Of a stretch of DNA of 64,000 bases, positions 22,244-35,263 are shown piece after piece (the stretch's first letter is position 1; each line of letters begins with the position of its first letter). Below the pieces are notes generated by a model, which worked only from the letters and a program-made list of their open reading frames with translations, had not been told where the DNA came from and made no database searches. The DNA is from Diphasiastrum complanatum. Lineage: Eukaryota; Streptophyta; Lycopodiopsida; Lycopodiales; Lycopodiaceae. A program made the translations under genes and the position numbers. The DNA is taken from the NCBI GenBank assembly GCA_029204225.1, contig CM055092.1, forward strand, positions 43,935,343-43,999,342. Reading direction: 5' to 3'.

Positions 22244-23047
22244 TCCTTGTAGAAAATTGGTTCTCCCTTGCATTCTTGATCAACATCAATTTGATTATTA
22301 TTATTATGAAGACAATTATACTGATCAGCATCAATACGATGATGATCAATATGAAGATGATACAGGTGAGAGCTCAAAATTGTTCATTACAGCATTAATG
22401 ACAAGTGATGAAATGGGACGATGGCTGATCAACAACTCAAGGTTGAGTTTGACAACGACAAATGTCTTGTCAAAGACATCAAACAAAGACATCATACACT
22501 TCATCCTTGCTTTAGTAGATAGATCCAACAAAATCTACTAAAATCATCAATGAAAGTTACATACATCTTATCTCTACTATTGCTAATTGTAGTAATTCCA
22601 TGAATATCAGAATGTACAACTTGAAAAGGCTTTGTAGATCTAGATGTAGATCTAGCATAAGGTAGTCTATGTGACTTTGACAAAGCACAAGACTCACAAA
22701 CATGATTGATACTTTTTAAAGAACTTGGAAGACCTATCACAACTTGCTTTCTAGCCATTACCTCCAGTGACTTGAAGTTGAGGTGTCCCATCTTGTTATG
22801 CAAAACCTCTTGAATAGGTATTTCTCTCTTGCAACAACACATCCAAATTGGTTAGCAATAACACAAGCATCTAGCTTGAACAACTTCCCTCGCCTTTTAC
22901 CTTTTGCAATCAAGATATCCTTCCTTTTTATCAGACAAGCATCTACAAACTCAACGTTGAGGCCTTTACTTAGCAATTGACTCACACTAAGCAAATTCTT
23001 GGTAATAGATGGAATGAACAAAACATCATCCAAATGAACATTCCTTT
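22244..23047 (-). pseudogene. Copia fragment D: GAG-pre-integrase and start of integrase
   Basis: On the - strand the segment reads LDDVLFIPSITKNLLSVSQL (about 23040-22980). It continues after a frameshift near 22800 as HNKMGHLNFKSLEVMARK, CESCALSKSHR, HSDIHGI and TFIDDFSRFCWIYL (22501-22842). This is the HHCC zinc site and the first integrase Asp of a Copia polyprotein. It breaks off near 22500. At 23047 its coding is cut by the LTR of fragment E. On the + strand, 22330-22430 contains a short piece (LFITALMTSDEMGRWLINNS) resembling the gag-protease junction of another Copia copy; this is weak. Confidence 0.8.
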
Positions 23048-23909
23048 TGATAAATTTTACAGTTTTTAAGACAATAATGATTGTACTTTACAATCATAGA
23101 GAGTTATTGGTTTCTTAATCAATGAATCTATCAAGTTCTACACATTAGATCTTGATCTAGATTCACTACACTTGGATTTAAGCAAGAGCAATGGATCAAC
23201 ACATCATTTTTTAGTGAGAGTGGCCTCACACGTGTGGAGTACTGTCCACAGTACGGCCTGCACCTGAAACAACAAGTACAATGATACTAGATAGCAATCA
23301 TACATAAAAATCACAAGACAAATGACTGAAAACCTCACAAAAGTGTAGAGTGCAAAAGTCTCATCAATCTTCTTAGCATAATGATGATCCTTTTATGGAA
23401 CAAGTACATCCATGAGTCTGGTACAGTCCAGCAGGCCTTCACAAGTGTGAAGAGTGCCACATCACTTAGACCTATCCATTTGATCCATCCTTGATCCTTA
23501 TCCAATAGTTGACCTTCTAGAATGTGACTAAAATCCAAAAAGCTAGTCTCCTAGAATATAGGAATATTCCCTACACAATAGGATCTAAGAAAAATGGTCA
23601 ACTCTTATCTTCTAGTACTCTATACACACGTGTGAACATCCACTTGCCATGTGGGAGCATTTACTCATGCACATGCAAGGAAAAGCTAATTTGTAGGTGA
23701 CTAGTCAACTTGACTAAAAACTAGTCATTTCATGTTCACACTAACTAGAATGATACAAAATCAATTTGGATATATATAGACATGAGAAGTACATCCTTTC
23801 ACATGTGGGAACAGGCTCCACATGTGTGAAATCAGATCATCAACATATTCTAATGTTTGATCAATATTCACATGAACCAATGTCAAGTGAGAAGTGACAA
23901 TTTTCAACA
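23048..23909 (-). repeat. Copia fragment E 3' LTR
   Basis: About 862 bp, from TGATAAATTTTACAG to CAATTTTCAACA on the + strand. The ends resemble those of Copia-1 and Copia-2, and a polypurine tract (CTCCTCCTCAC) follows at 23910. CACACGTGTG-type palindromes lie near 23228 and 23634. Confidence 0.82.
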
Positions 23910-25130
23910 CTCCTCCTCACTTCTAACTTGGCAAATCTAGTGTACATCTATCTACAATTCCAAGAGCATATCTTAACTTAAAAAATGGATCTTTGGACAA
24001 TGGTTTGGTTAAGATATCAGTTATGCACTCGGATGATGGTACATGATGTAGTTGCACTTCCTTGGATTGTACCTTCTCCCTGACAAAGTGGTGAGCTATC
24101 TCAATATGCTTTGTTCTAGCATGGAAGATAGGATTTGAAGCAATTTGTTGAGAAGCTTGATTGTCACAAAATATGTAAGGGATCTCCTCGGCCTCTAGCA
24201 CATGTAGTTCCATCAAGAGTCTTCTTAGCCATAGGAGCTCTTTGGTTGTTGAAGTCAATGCCTTGTACTCGGCTATCAAGAAGATAGTGAGATTGTATCT
24301 TGCTTTTTGGAAAGCCAAGATATCACTCCTCCACAAAGAATGTTGCAAATGCACTAATGGACTTCCTATCCATCTTGTCACCTACAAAATTTGAATCCGA
24401 GTAGTCTCTCAAGTGCAAGTTAGTTCCTTCATAAAGTATGCCAAAAAATCTAGTACTAGAAACATATCTAAGTACTCTCTTGGCACTTTTCCAATGATGA
24501 ACTAAAGGAGCTTGCATACTTTGACTCAACTTGCTTACACAAAAACTTAAGTCAGGTCTAGTGATGGTTAAATAGATTAGAGAGCCTATAAGCTTCCTAA
24601 AGAAGGTGATGTCCTCAAAGGATGCTTCATCACCTTCATTAGTTGCTATCACAACATGCTCCATAGGGGTGTCAGTCCCCTTACAATCTTTCATACCATA
24701 TCTTTCAAGAATGGAAGTAGCATACTTAGATTGACTTATGAAAGTACAATTGCTACTTCTAGACACTTCTATCCCAAGTATAAACTTTAGGAAGCCTAGA
24801 TCTACCATCTTGAACTCACTAGATAAGTCAACTTTTACTTTACCTATGCCATCATCATCATTTCCTGTCATAATGATGTCATCAACATAAAGAACCAAAA
24901 TGATGATCTTTCCCTCATTACATTTGAAATATAAAGAAGGTTCATAAGCACTTAGTACAAAGCCAAGGGAATAGAGAAAATCATGCAACCTAGAGTACCA
25001 AGCTCTAGGTGCTTGCTTCAAGCCATATAGGCTCTTCCTTAAGTAGCACACCTTTTGCTCCTCACCAACCTTGATGAAGCCCTCGGGTTGCATCATGTAG
25101 ATTTCCTCTTCTAAGAAGCCATTCAAGAAG
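23910..25130 (-). pseudogene. Copia fragment E: reverse transcriptase and RNase H
   Basis: The - strand encodes RT from the FLNGFLEEEIYM block (about 25130) through YVDDIIMTG (about 24890) and TRPDLSFCVSKLSQS. After a frameshift near 24320 comes RNase H (AEYKALTSTTKELLWLRRLL, NPIFHARTKHIEIAHHFV) to a stop near 23923. The RT is cut at 25130, in the middle of the codons before FLNG, where A-family LTR sequence begins. Gag, protease, integrase and the first part of RT are absent. In the inversion model they should lie left of this window. Confidence 0.9.
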
Positions 25131-25207
25131 GTGGACAAATCTCTACATCCTTATACTACACCTATAAGCAGATCTAGCCACCGCACGAACTAGAAATACT
25201 TCCAACA
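25131..25207 (+). repeat. Element A 5' LTR, last 77 bp
   Basis: Matches 35961-36037 over its whole length without indel (GTGGAC.AATCTCTACATCC through CTTCCAACA). It joins Copia fragment E directly at 25130/25131. Confidence 0.93.
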
Positions 25208-25221
25208 TTGGCACCATTGCC
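25208..25221 (+). other. Element A primer-binding site
   Basis: TTGGCACCATTGCC follows the LTR end with one base between. It is homologous to the copy B primer site. The tRNA is not identified with certainty. Confidence 0.75.
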
Positions 25222-26058
25222 ACTTTTTAAGTATTTTGTACCTAGCTTCTTCTCCTTTTTGTTCTCTTGCTTCCGTGTTGTATGTTTGCTTGTTTGTCTG
25301 TCTCTATCTACCAACAAACAGCATGAGTCGTCTCTCCAGGTCCTACACAAGCTGCGGAGCAACTTATGAAGCCGGGGGGAAGCAACAAAAGAGTCAACTT
25401 GGGCATTTTCTTGAAAAGAAGTGACCCAAGTGACCTTTTTCCAAACCAACCAGGTATATCAGAATTCGTCAGCCTGTCTGCAGCCCTAGAAGACCCTGAT
25501 CTTTCATTTTATCACCTCCAAGAATTCTAACCACGGTCATATTATGAGAAAACAACCTGATATACTGTCAAAGTCCCTTATTTCTCACCCAAATCTTTGT
25601 CCTAGAATTCGTCGGCTTCCTTGAGGCTAGATCTCATCAAGATCAGTCCTCCAATAGCTCCACAAATTCTATCTCAAAGGTTTTGCCTGTTTACTATCAA
25701 AAAGTCACATTTTTTTTTCCATATTGCCTATCTGCCAGTCAAACCTCTCTGTTAGTATCCGCCATCCAGCCTAAGAAATCATTCTCAAAGAATACGATTT
25801 CCTTGTCCTACCCGCGAATTCTAAAAGTACAATTTTTATTCCAGAAAATCTAAAAAAATCACTATTCTGACATTCAAAACGGTCTGTCAGAATTTGCGAG
25901 TATTACAGTTTGATTTATTTGTCTCTCCACAATTTCTCAGCTTGTCCGCAGATTCTATCTTGACCAGAAAGACTAGTTTTTTGTCCTACACTATCAATTC
26001 TGCAAGCAAACTGTCTTTTTGCCAAGTATAGTACTGACTTGCTCATCTGTATTCTGCA
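25222..26058 (+). other. Element A leader
   Basis: Non-coding, about 840 bp. It holds scattered copies of GAATTCGTC or GCGAATT motifs (25462, 25615, 25813 and variants near 25670 and 25893) that also recur in the leader of copy B and in A's own spacer at 32090-32440. Confidence 0.6.
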
Positions 26059-27500
26059 TCATGTCTCGTGGTTGTGCTGAATCTTCTTATCTGGCTCCTC
26101 CACAACTAGAACGAAGAAGTCCACGTATCGATGCACCAAAGTATGATGGAGAATCTGACCCAGTCCGATTTCTCCAAGACTTTAATAATGCATGCCATTT
26201 TTATGGAGATACCTCTAAAACTGAAAAGATTCGCCTATTTCCTATGGTATCTATGGAACCGCCAAGGAGTGGTACTTGAATCTTGAAGCTCCTGATCTTG
26301 CTTCTTGGACCACCCTCAAGGACACTCTCATCAAGTGTTTGAAACCATCCAAACTGACTCAGAGCCCGTTCATTCAAATTATCCATATCAAGATGCGTCG
26401 TGAAGAGTCTGTTAGAAACTACATTGAGCATTTTAAACGTCTCAAAGTAGAATGTGTTGATGAAAATATCACCGAACGTATGGCCATAAAACTGTTCTTA
26501 GTTGGATTGCCTAAAAAGATCCGCCATGAACTCAAACCAGTTGACCTTTATGATCAACTTAAAGATGTGATGACCGATGCTATCCATGAGGAAGATGAAG
26601 GTTCCGACGATGACTTTGACCATCGTGAAAAGAAATCTAAGAATCCGGACCGTCCTAATCACCCAAAGTTTGAAAATATTGCTTAATCTTCTGAACTTCT
26701 ACAGCAAATGGAAACCTGGCAAAAAGCTCAACAATCTCATATAAATAAACTCACTACCAATTTCCAAACCGCCATGAAATAGATTGCTGAGAAATCCTTT
26801 CCAACAAGAGAAAATGTCTGGTGTCCAATCTGCTCACAACATCACACTGCTAATGAATGCCCTCAACTGCGAAACCATTTCCCAGTAGCCACCAGACCCA
26901 CCATCTATCGAGCTTACCGCCCTTACCCTCCACAACAGCTTGTGCCACGACCAGGGGTCTACCAACCACGACCAACTATACCAAATCAATACCCATCCCC
27001 ATGTCAATAGTTTGTCGCTAACCAACCTGCCCCACAAAACGATGTCTATTATCTTGATCCGAATACCATCAATCCAGCCACCTACTATGTGGAAGACAAT
27101 ACTCAACCGCAGTACTCTACTAAAACGGTTGTTTATTATACCTATGATTCTAATGCTCAAACAATCGATCCCAATGCCCAAGCTTACAATCCAAACCGAG
27201 CTGTCTTTGCCGCACATCAACTACCTGCAATATGAGAATGTTTTATCTGTGTAGGTAAACATCCTAGTAGTCGTTGTCCAAATAAACTCCATTTTCTTCC
27301 AGCTTGTGAAAATTGTGGTATTGAACATCACGTAAAGGACTGCCCATCCCGATCTAAGCCAATTGCTCCTGTCTATTCAGTGCAAGTAGAAACCTTACCC
27401 ATCGAAACTCATCCTGCTTGGGTCTTGACTCGGACACAAACCCAACGCCAAGCCCCTACACTTGCACCCAGCAAAACTCAATCGTAGGTTGTTCCTCCAA
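26059..27500 (+). pseudogene. Element A gag with zinc knuckles
   Basis: Starts at Met 26059 (MSRGCAESSYLAPPQLERRS). The capsid-like part (APKYDGESDPVRFLQDFNNA) shifts frame near 26255 and continues as AKEWYLNLEAPDLASWTTLK and RMAIKLFLVGLPKKIRHELK. An acidic region follows, then stops near 26685 and 26780. Two CCHC-type knuckles are visible at about 27236-27350 (CFICVGKHPSSRC and CENCGIEHHVKDC). Gag is the structural nucleic-acid-binding protein of the particle. This copy is broken by at least one frameshift and several stops. Confidence 0.88.
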
Positions 27501-27779
27501 GTGAAGATTCAACCCCGATAGTTTACCCTCACCCATCTAAAGAAATTCGACTGCAACATCAGTATCGCCAACAAATTTGTAATGTTGACCAACAATCTTC
27601 CAATTCTCATAAAGTACCTCACAAGCCCTTTGAAAGCAAAACCCTTGAAGGTACCGAAGTTTGGGGAGATTTACTACAAGCCAATGTCACTCTTCCCTTC
27701 CATGTACTCCGGAAGCATGCTGGCCAGTGAAAACAACAGATTCAATCCAATAACACCACTAGCACTGACGAGCTGTCTG

Positions 27780-30700
27780 AAATGCCCTTACATCTAACCA
27801 ATCCACTCAGTGACCGAGGCAACATCAAAATCCCAGCTATCCATCATCAATTTCGTGAAGTTTTAGCAATACTCGATGGTGGCTCCGGTGTCAATATCAT
27901 TTCCACATCCCTCATGATAAAATAGAATCTGAGAGACAAGCTAACCAAATCCACTTGTCAGCTTCAGATGGCTGATCAAAGTGTGGTCCGACCTACCGGT
28001 TTCCTTCCACACGTGTTGATCAAACTAGGAGGTCTCAAGTTTTCTGTCGATCTTGTAGTGCTTGATATTCCCAATAATGCCTATTCTTATGAATTACTAC
28101 TTCGTCGTCCGTGGCTCACCAATGCACGAGTCGTTCATGATTGGAGCAAAAGCCGAGTCACTTTTAAAAATTGTGACAGTTTTGTCACCATTGATTCAAC
28201 GGGTAAACTCAAACCTGCACGCATCCATGATGAATGGTCCTCAACCAGCAACTCAGTATTTGAGCCATACCAGTCCAGTCACGAAAAAAGTCATTATGTT
28301 AAATCTACTGATATCATAAACTGGAGTCACAGTCTAGCTACCATTGATTGTGTGAATGCCGATTACTATGTTCAGCATTAGGATAACCTGATCGATCATG
28401 ACCAATTACCTAATCTGGATACACCTATCATCAATATCAATTTTATTGATATTCTTCCACACTATGATGAGGTACTAAATGTTGCATGGCTATTTACTAA
28501 TGAATCAGACGATTTATTCATCGATGATGAGAATGTCTTACAAATTCAGAATTGCCTAGAAGATTTGGACATTTTTTATATTCAGATCCTCAATTATATA
28601 GAGGCACTCCCACTTAGGACCTATCCGCAACATCCTTCCAAGGTGGAACCGGTTGCCAAGGTTGCAATTGAAAAGCCTGAGATAAAATTCTATCGTCCCA
28701 AATGCCCACACTATCCATGGGATCTCTGTGAGGAGGAGACCATCTTTCAAATTGATGACGATATCCTCCATGACGTACCAATCGCCCCTCATCTACACAC
28801 CTCTCCACCACCAAAGCCTCAACCACGTGGTCATACTATGGAAGAGAAAATGAAAAAACCGCTTCTAATTCAACCGCCTAGTGACCTCACAATTTTTAGG
28901 GAAGTTCCTAAAATTGCCTCTATTCCTACACCAGCCCTCGAACATTCCCAATAACCATCCCGGCAAGAGAAAGACAAGGCCTCCCTTGAATCTCCCACCC
29001 ATGATGTTCCATACTTTAAGGACTATACGATCGAGGATGTCACAATCCAATTACCCCAAGCTCAACGTGAGCCAACTCGTAATTCACCCTACGAAGGCCC
29101 TGTACAAACTATAATGCTTTCTCTAAGTGAGCCAAATGAAACCAACGAATATCTTGTCCACGTCGGAGCTCATCTCAATCCCGAACAAAGCAGATGGCTT
29201 GAAAAGCTCCTGCGAAAATATTGACATGTCTTTGTCTGGACCTATAAATACATGAAAGGCGTCTCACCCCAAGTAGTTGTGTATCGTATCCCACTTAAAC
29301 TGGGTGTGAGGCCCACTGCTAGCCGTCCATTTAGATGCAATCCCATCTATAAGGCCAAGATCAAAGAAGAAATACAACACCTGTTAGATGCAGGATTTAT
29401 CTATGAAATCGGGCATACTGAGTGGGTCTCCCCAATTGTCATCATTCCCAAGAAAAATGGAAAACTTCGAATCTGTGTCGACTTAAAAAAACTTAATGCC
29501 GTAACCGAACGTATCATTTTTCATTACCTTTCGAAGAATCCATCTTAGAAAATCTAGCAGGAGATGAGGCTTACTCCTTCTTAGATGGCTTTAGCGGATA
29601 CAATATGATCCAAATCGCTGAAGAAGATCAACATAAAACCGCTTTTGCCATAGAATGGAGAACCTTCTGCTGGAAAGTCATGCCCTTTGGTCTCTGCAAT
29701 GCTCCTAGCACCTTCCAAGGTATTATGCAAGCGGCCTTTTCTCAGCAGATGAGTGATACCTTAGAGGTTTACTTGGACAATTTAGGAGCACATTCAGAAG
29801 AAACATGCTATCTGTCTGTGCTCAAATAAAAATTTATCCAATATCAACGCTTCGAAACGCTTCGGCATCTCTCTTAATCCTGAAAAATGCCAGATTTGGG
29901 TAACACATGGTATTGTGTTAGGACATATTATTTCCCGAAATGGCATTGCCACTGACCCTGAAAAGATCCTTATCATTCAAAATCTACCAAAACCGCGTAC
30001 GATACGTGAAGTTTACTCTTTCCTTGGCCACGCCAACTACTACCGATGCTTTATTTTCGATTTCGCTAACAAAGCACACTTAATCTACAAAGTAGTTGTA
30101 GTTCCCAAATGGACGGATGAACAACGCATCGTATTTAATCAACTCAAAGAAGCCCTTACCAATGCACCTATCCTCTGGGCTCCTGATTATTCTAAAGAAT
30201 TCCATGTGCATACCGATGCATCCAAGTATGCCATTGGAGCAATGCTCACCCAATCGAGAGAATTCAAAAAAGGACTACCTAATCTATTTTCTTAGTCGAC
30301 AATTGATACCTGCTGAAGTCAATTATACCACTATCGAACGTGAAGCCTTGGCAATGGTATATGCGGTTCAGAAGTTTCGCCATTATTTTCTAGGAAAAGT
30401 TTTTGCGTTCTTCACTGATCATCAAGCACTATTGTATCTCATCAACAAGACCTGCACCACAGGCCATATTACTAGATGGATCCTATTACTGCAAGAATTT
30501 AAGTTTAGAATCGTGGTTTGTAAAGAATTTCAGCATTTTCTGGCAGACCATCTATCCCGAATCCCTAACCTTCCTACCCTTGATCAAGGCGTCAATGATG
30601 ATTTCCCAGATGCAATCCTTTTCCAAGTTGACTCTACACTTGTATGGGCTAAGGAAATTACAGAATATTTAACTTCTGGGCAGATGGAGTCTTCCTTCTC

Positions 30701-31899
30701 TAAACCTGAACAACATGCGTTGGCCCTCAAAACTAAACTGTATATGTTAATTGCAAGACAACTCTACAAGCAAGGGTTAGATGGAATCACCCAACGATGT
30801 CTAACTGAAGGTGAAATACCCTCTATAATTTCCCTCACTCATGAAGGTATTGGTGCAGGCCATTTCCCTTCTGAAACAACTGCTAAGAAAATCCTCTTGG
30901 CCGGGTTTTGTTGGCCAACACTCTTCAAGGATACACACAATTACACTAAGGCTTGTGATGTCTGCCAACGCACAAAACACTTTCAAAAGACCGACTACAT
31001 GTCTTTACACCCTGTAACCACTGATCAAGCTTTTCAGAAATGGGGAATTGATTATGTCGGACCTATTAGTCTTGCTGCTCGACACACACAATCTCGTTAC
31101 ATCATAGTAGCTACGAACTATTGCACCAAATGGGCTGAAGCAAGAGTTGTTCACAATGTTGACGCTCGTTCTACCGCAAAATTTCTATATGAACAGGCTA
31201 TAGTTCGTTTCAGATGTCCTCTACAGCTTATTAGTGATAGGGGTACACATTTTCTTAACTCTGTCATAACATATCTCCTTTCAAAACTTTTTGTGGTACA
31301 TCGCAAAAGTTTCCCATACTATCCATGATGCATTGGCCAGGTGGAATCCACCAATAAAATCCTATGTGGAATTCTCACCAAAATCATCGAATCCAATCGA
31401 TCTGATTTGAAAACTCCATGCTGCTCTCTAGGCTTATTGCACCACCCCGAAGCGAGCTATAGGCTTAACCCCTTTCCAGCTAACATATGGCCAAGAAGCC
31501 GTTATGCCTGTGGAATTCCATATCCTCTCCCTTCGAGGGGCCTATAACCTTGAGGTTGATACTCACCATAATCTAGCAAACAGGTTATTCCATCTGGAGC
31601 AACTCTGTGAAACACGACAGATCAGCATCCATGCTCAACAAGTCCACAAACGACGACAAAAGCATGATCGATCATTGAAACTTGGAGACTTCCGAGTTGG
31701 AGATAAGGTCCTGCTATACCAAGCCAAAGCCTTCAAAGGCAAACTAAAATTTTCTGGCCAAGAACCTTACGTCATTAAAATTTTTGCCTCTAGATATATA
31801 CAACTCCAAACTCTTCAAGGCTATATCCTCGACATTGTGGTCAATGGGAGCCGACTGAGAAAGTACAATGAACCTTGTTTTTATCTTGATATGTATTAG
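27780..31899 (+). pseudogene. Element A pol: protease, RT, RNase H, integrase
   Basis: Protease at about 27865-28130 (ILDGGSGVNIIS, then RRPWLTNARVVHDW). RT at about 29250-29830 (GKLRICVDLKKLNAVT, FLDGFSGYNMIQIAEEDQHK, PFGLCNAPSTFQ), with the active site read as VYLDNLGAH, so the second catalytic Asp is Asn. The connection and RNase H follow (TIREVYSFLGHANYY near 30010, then HVHTDASKYAIGAML). Integrase occupies about 30717-31500: zinc site HEGIGAGHFPSE to CDVCQ, catalytic GIDYVGP, SDRGTHF and GQVESTN. The C-terminal part runs to 31899. PR-RT-RH-INT order identifies Ty3/gypsy. The longest open block is 30117-31328. Stops near 27924, 28381 and 31326 and several frameshifts make it non-functional. 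Confidence 0.92.
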
Positions 31900-32573
31900 T
31901 TGTTTTCTTTCCTACTATTTTTTTTTATTTTTTATTTTTTTATTGCCTACTTGTCATTTCGACAAAAATTTTGCTGTGCTTTCTTGTTCAAAGCATCAAG
32001 ATACTATCAGATCAGGTATACCAACAGTCTTCTCTGAGAAAACCACAAAAGCCATTAGTTTCAGAAGAATTGTTTCACACCATCTTAGATAGAATTCGTC
32101 TAACCCCTTTTTTACAGTCCACGATTCATTTTTGGCCTCCACGAATTTTGTTTCAAAAATAAAAATTTCTAAAAATAGAAAAAGGTAGTTTTTTTCATCA
32201 GATATCCACTATCAAAATTTGCAGACAATTTGTTGGAGCTCAAAATGATTCCCACGATTTCTTTGCTATCTTTGCGAATTTTGATCAGACAGAGTTTTGC
32301 ACTGTCAGACATTTTTTTCTCTTTTGGCATAAAAAATCACTTACAAGAATTCACGGACCCTCAAAACATTGCCTCAAAATTCGTGACCATCATTACAAAT
32401 CGTGGACACTGAGGACGATTTCTGAGTGAAGTTGCGAATTCCTGCCAAAAAAAGTCTATATATAGACCTCCACCCTTCTCTCCACAAATTCATTTTAGAT
32501 TGCTGCTCTCAAATTCATGCCAAAAATTTTCAAAATTTTCAAAATTCTCAGAGCAATCTAAAATTACTGCTAT
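31900..32573 (+). other. Element A spacer between pol and the 3' ORF
   Basis: T-rich after the pol stop, then a stretch (32090-32440) with repeated GAATTCGT and GCGAATTTTG motifs like those in the leader. No coding sequence is supported. Confidence 0.6.
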
Positions 32574-35263
32574 CATGGCCTCCCGCGATTCCTCACTCAG
32601 TTTGCATCGCCGTAAACCCCCTTGTCCTTATTCAGGAGATATTTTTATGATCTGTATCAAGAATTACGCCGAGCAGCTCACCTTGGCCAAGGATATCCTC
32701 ACAGCCTTGGCTTTGATCTGACTCTTTTCTGGGACCAGCAGAGCAAGAGCCTCATCCGAACGGCCTACTCCACTTATTCAGATGAATTTCAAACTTTCAG
32801 GCTTACATCTAGGAGTGGCAGCTATACCATAATCAACGGCTCTCCTGGGGATCTCTAGAGCATTTGCTCCCATAATCTCGAAGAGACAATCCATGGCAAG
32901 GGCACCAACTATGATGCCAAATACTTTAGAAAGTTTCTGACAGAGGACAGCAAAACCATTGCCCAAACCAATGACGGGATCGCCATAACCTCTTATCTTT
33001 GACCCTCACTATGGATGATCCCACTCAAAATTACAAGTGGGCTGAGAAGGTAGCAGAGAAGCTGTGCGGTGCTTTGAAAGCCAAAAAATCAACTACCAAA
33101 TGTGGATATCTCCTCCACATGTTGGTCACCAAACAATCGGGGTCTTGGCAGCTGTTGCCATCAAGGAGCTAGATGATCTCTATTCAAGCACAAAAAAATG
33201 AGCCATCCCCCAACCGATAGCAGAACCAGTCTCACCAACCCCACCTACTAAGAAGCAGAAAGAGACGGCGATCAGCACAGAAGCTAATGTCCCTCACGAC
33301 ATTCTATTCAGCGACATCAGGATGGAGTATGTTGAATCTAGAGGGAGCCTTAAACCATCTCAGGTTCCAAAGGAGGTCCTAGAGTAGCAGGCGGCCTTAC
33401 TTCACCAGGCCTAGCAACGCAGACAAGCAGTAGCGACAGCAGCAGGCACCTCAATGGCGGCAGGCACTTCGGACTTTGATCCTATGGGCGTGGTTCCGTC
33501 CACACAGGCAACCTCCTCTCCCTCACTTGCTCTCACACTCCCACCACCACCCCCACCATTTACTGCCACCTCCACACCATCACTAAATCTCAACATGGGC
33601 TTCACTTCCATAATTCCACAAAAGCCCTCACCTATACAAATCTCCACCCTACTTGACTCCACAGTCAACGTAGATGATTTTGTATTACAATTACTAACCG
33701 CATTTCCATCAACCACGAACCTCACAAATTATAATCAACAACAACAATAGATGCTACCCACCTCCAGAACCAGCTCCAACTGAAGGTATCCAACATGCAG
33801 CATACCATCGATGACCTCAAAGCCGAAAGGGATGAGGCTATAGCAGATGCACAAGCCGCACGTTCCCTATGAAGGAACAATTGGAATTCGTGGACTTCAA
33901 CGACTTCGCACCACCAGCTATTCCTGAGGGAACTGCCATTCTAGTAATGGCCTATCAAACGCTGGCCCAGAAGTTGAAAGCCACAATGGAGCAGCACTCA
34001 AAATTACAACAATCATACCTTGCTTCCGTCAAGGCCCTGAACTAGCACATAGCCACCCTGGAAAAATGCTTAAAGGCTGTTGTCCAGTCGACGCCATTAG
34101 TTCATGCAGAGCATGCCCAATTCCATGATTCGAGGCACCACTTTGATGGACCAGATGATGGAGATGGAGCAGGATTCCAACAGCCTCCTCCTACAACTCA
34201 AGGCTCCTCTTTTCAAGGCCAACCCTTGGGGCAAGGAGCTTAAGCACCAACCAATTCATCAGGCTCTGGGAGTACCAGCTCCCAACATGATCTTTTTCCT
34301 TCCACCTCTTTTAACCCTCTCCACACTACTTACCCCCCATTCATTCCATGACAATTTTATCTTGAGTCACAAAGAATTACTAAAGCTAACCCCTCGCCTC
34401 TTCTCTCTCCTGAACCCGATTCCCAAATTCAACACGAGATTGCCTCTGAAGCACCAACCATCCGGCACAGAATCACGCCCATAGAATTGAACAAGGAGTT
34501 GTGTGCCTCTCAGAAGTTTGCCAAGAAATATCCAACAACAAAAGAGCGAGGTGGCTACATACTACCAGATTTGGACCAGAGTCAAACACATAAAGAAGCA
34601 ATCAAACTCCTAGATCCACAACCTCTCTAGCGTCATCAACTATTCCTACAAAGTAGGACCTCAATGGCACGGTATATCGAAGCTCCCTCCTACATGCGCA
34701 CAAATCCTTATTACTATTCAGTAGCGAGGCGAGAACCATTTCCTGTCACTAAGGTCAAGAATAGAATTTTTTGGCCCAAGCTCATAGGTGTCGATATCGG
34801 CAACTTAGCCGAAGACATGGTCACCAACTACCGAGTATTCTACCAGAAGCACCATGGCAATCCTGATCGCGACGTGATATTTTGCGGATATTTGCGACCT
34901 GGTGGCATTTTTGACAGAACTCAAAGGTTTTGGGATCAAGGGCTACCCCCAATCGCCTTTGATACCAATAAACCCCTGCGAACGCAAGACGACCAAATCA
35001 ACGTAGCAAGGCTCTGTTATCGTGCTGCAATCACTTCCGCTCTGCACGTTGATATGGTCGAGCTATGGAAAACCCATAACTTTCTACAGGGTATGCTCCA
35101 TTATTACAAATCCATGCCCTTCCTGAACAAATTACGGTGGCAAATGATGGAGGGCATTGGCACTACAATCTACCACTCCCTCCAACAACAGTCTCGCCTC
35201 CAAGAAGCACAAAAGATCCAGGACAAAAAAGCTTTGATTGGTGTGAGACCACCAATCCAATAA
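32574..35263 (+). pseudogene. Element A extra ORF downstream of integrase, degenerate
   Basis: A coding-like region of about 2.7 kb in element sense after pol. It starts at Met 32574 (MASRDSSLSLHRRKPPCPYS), and frames shift several times. A proline-rich part lies near 33540-33570. A section with heptad-like spacing follows (VSNMQHTIDDLKAERDEAIA near 33790, then QKLKATMEQHSKLQQSYLAS near 33970). The longest intact piece is 34664-35263 (199 codons; YIEAPSYMRTNPYYYSVARR, then FCGYLRPGGIFDRTQRFWDQ). It ends just before the polypurine tract. I do not recognise the family. The position resembles the third ORF of some plant gypsy lineages such as Athila, but I see no clear signal peptide or membrane segment to support an envelope role. 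Confidence 0.65.

Noticed and set aside
33411-33750. Antisense open frame (Gly/Val/Ser-rich) opposite the proline-rich part of A's 3' ORF
   Set aside because: Shadow of the sense coding-like sequence (PPPPPPF...) and no domain.
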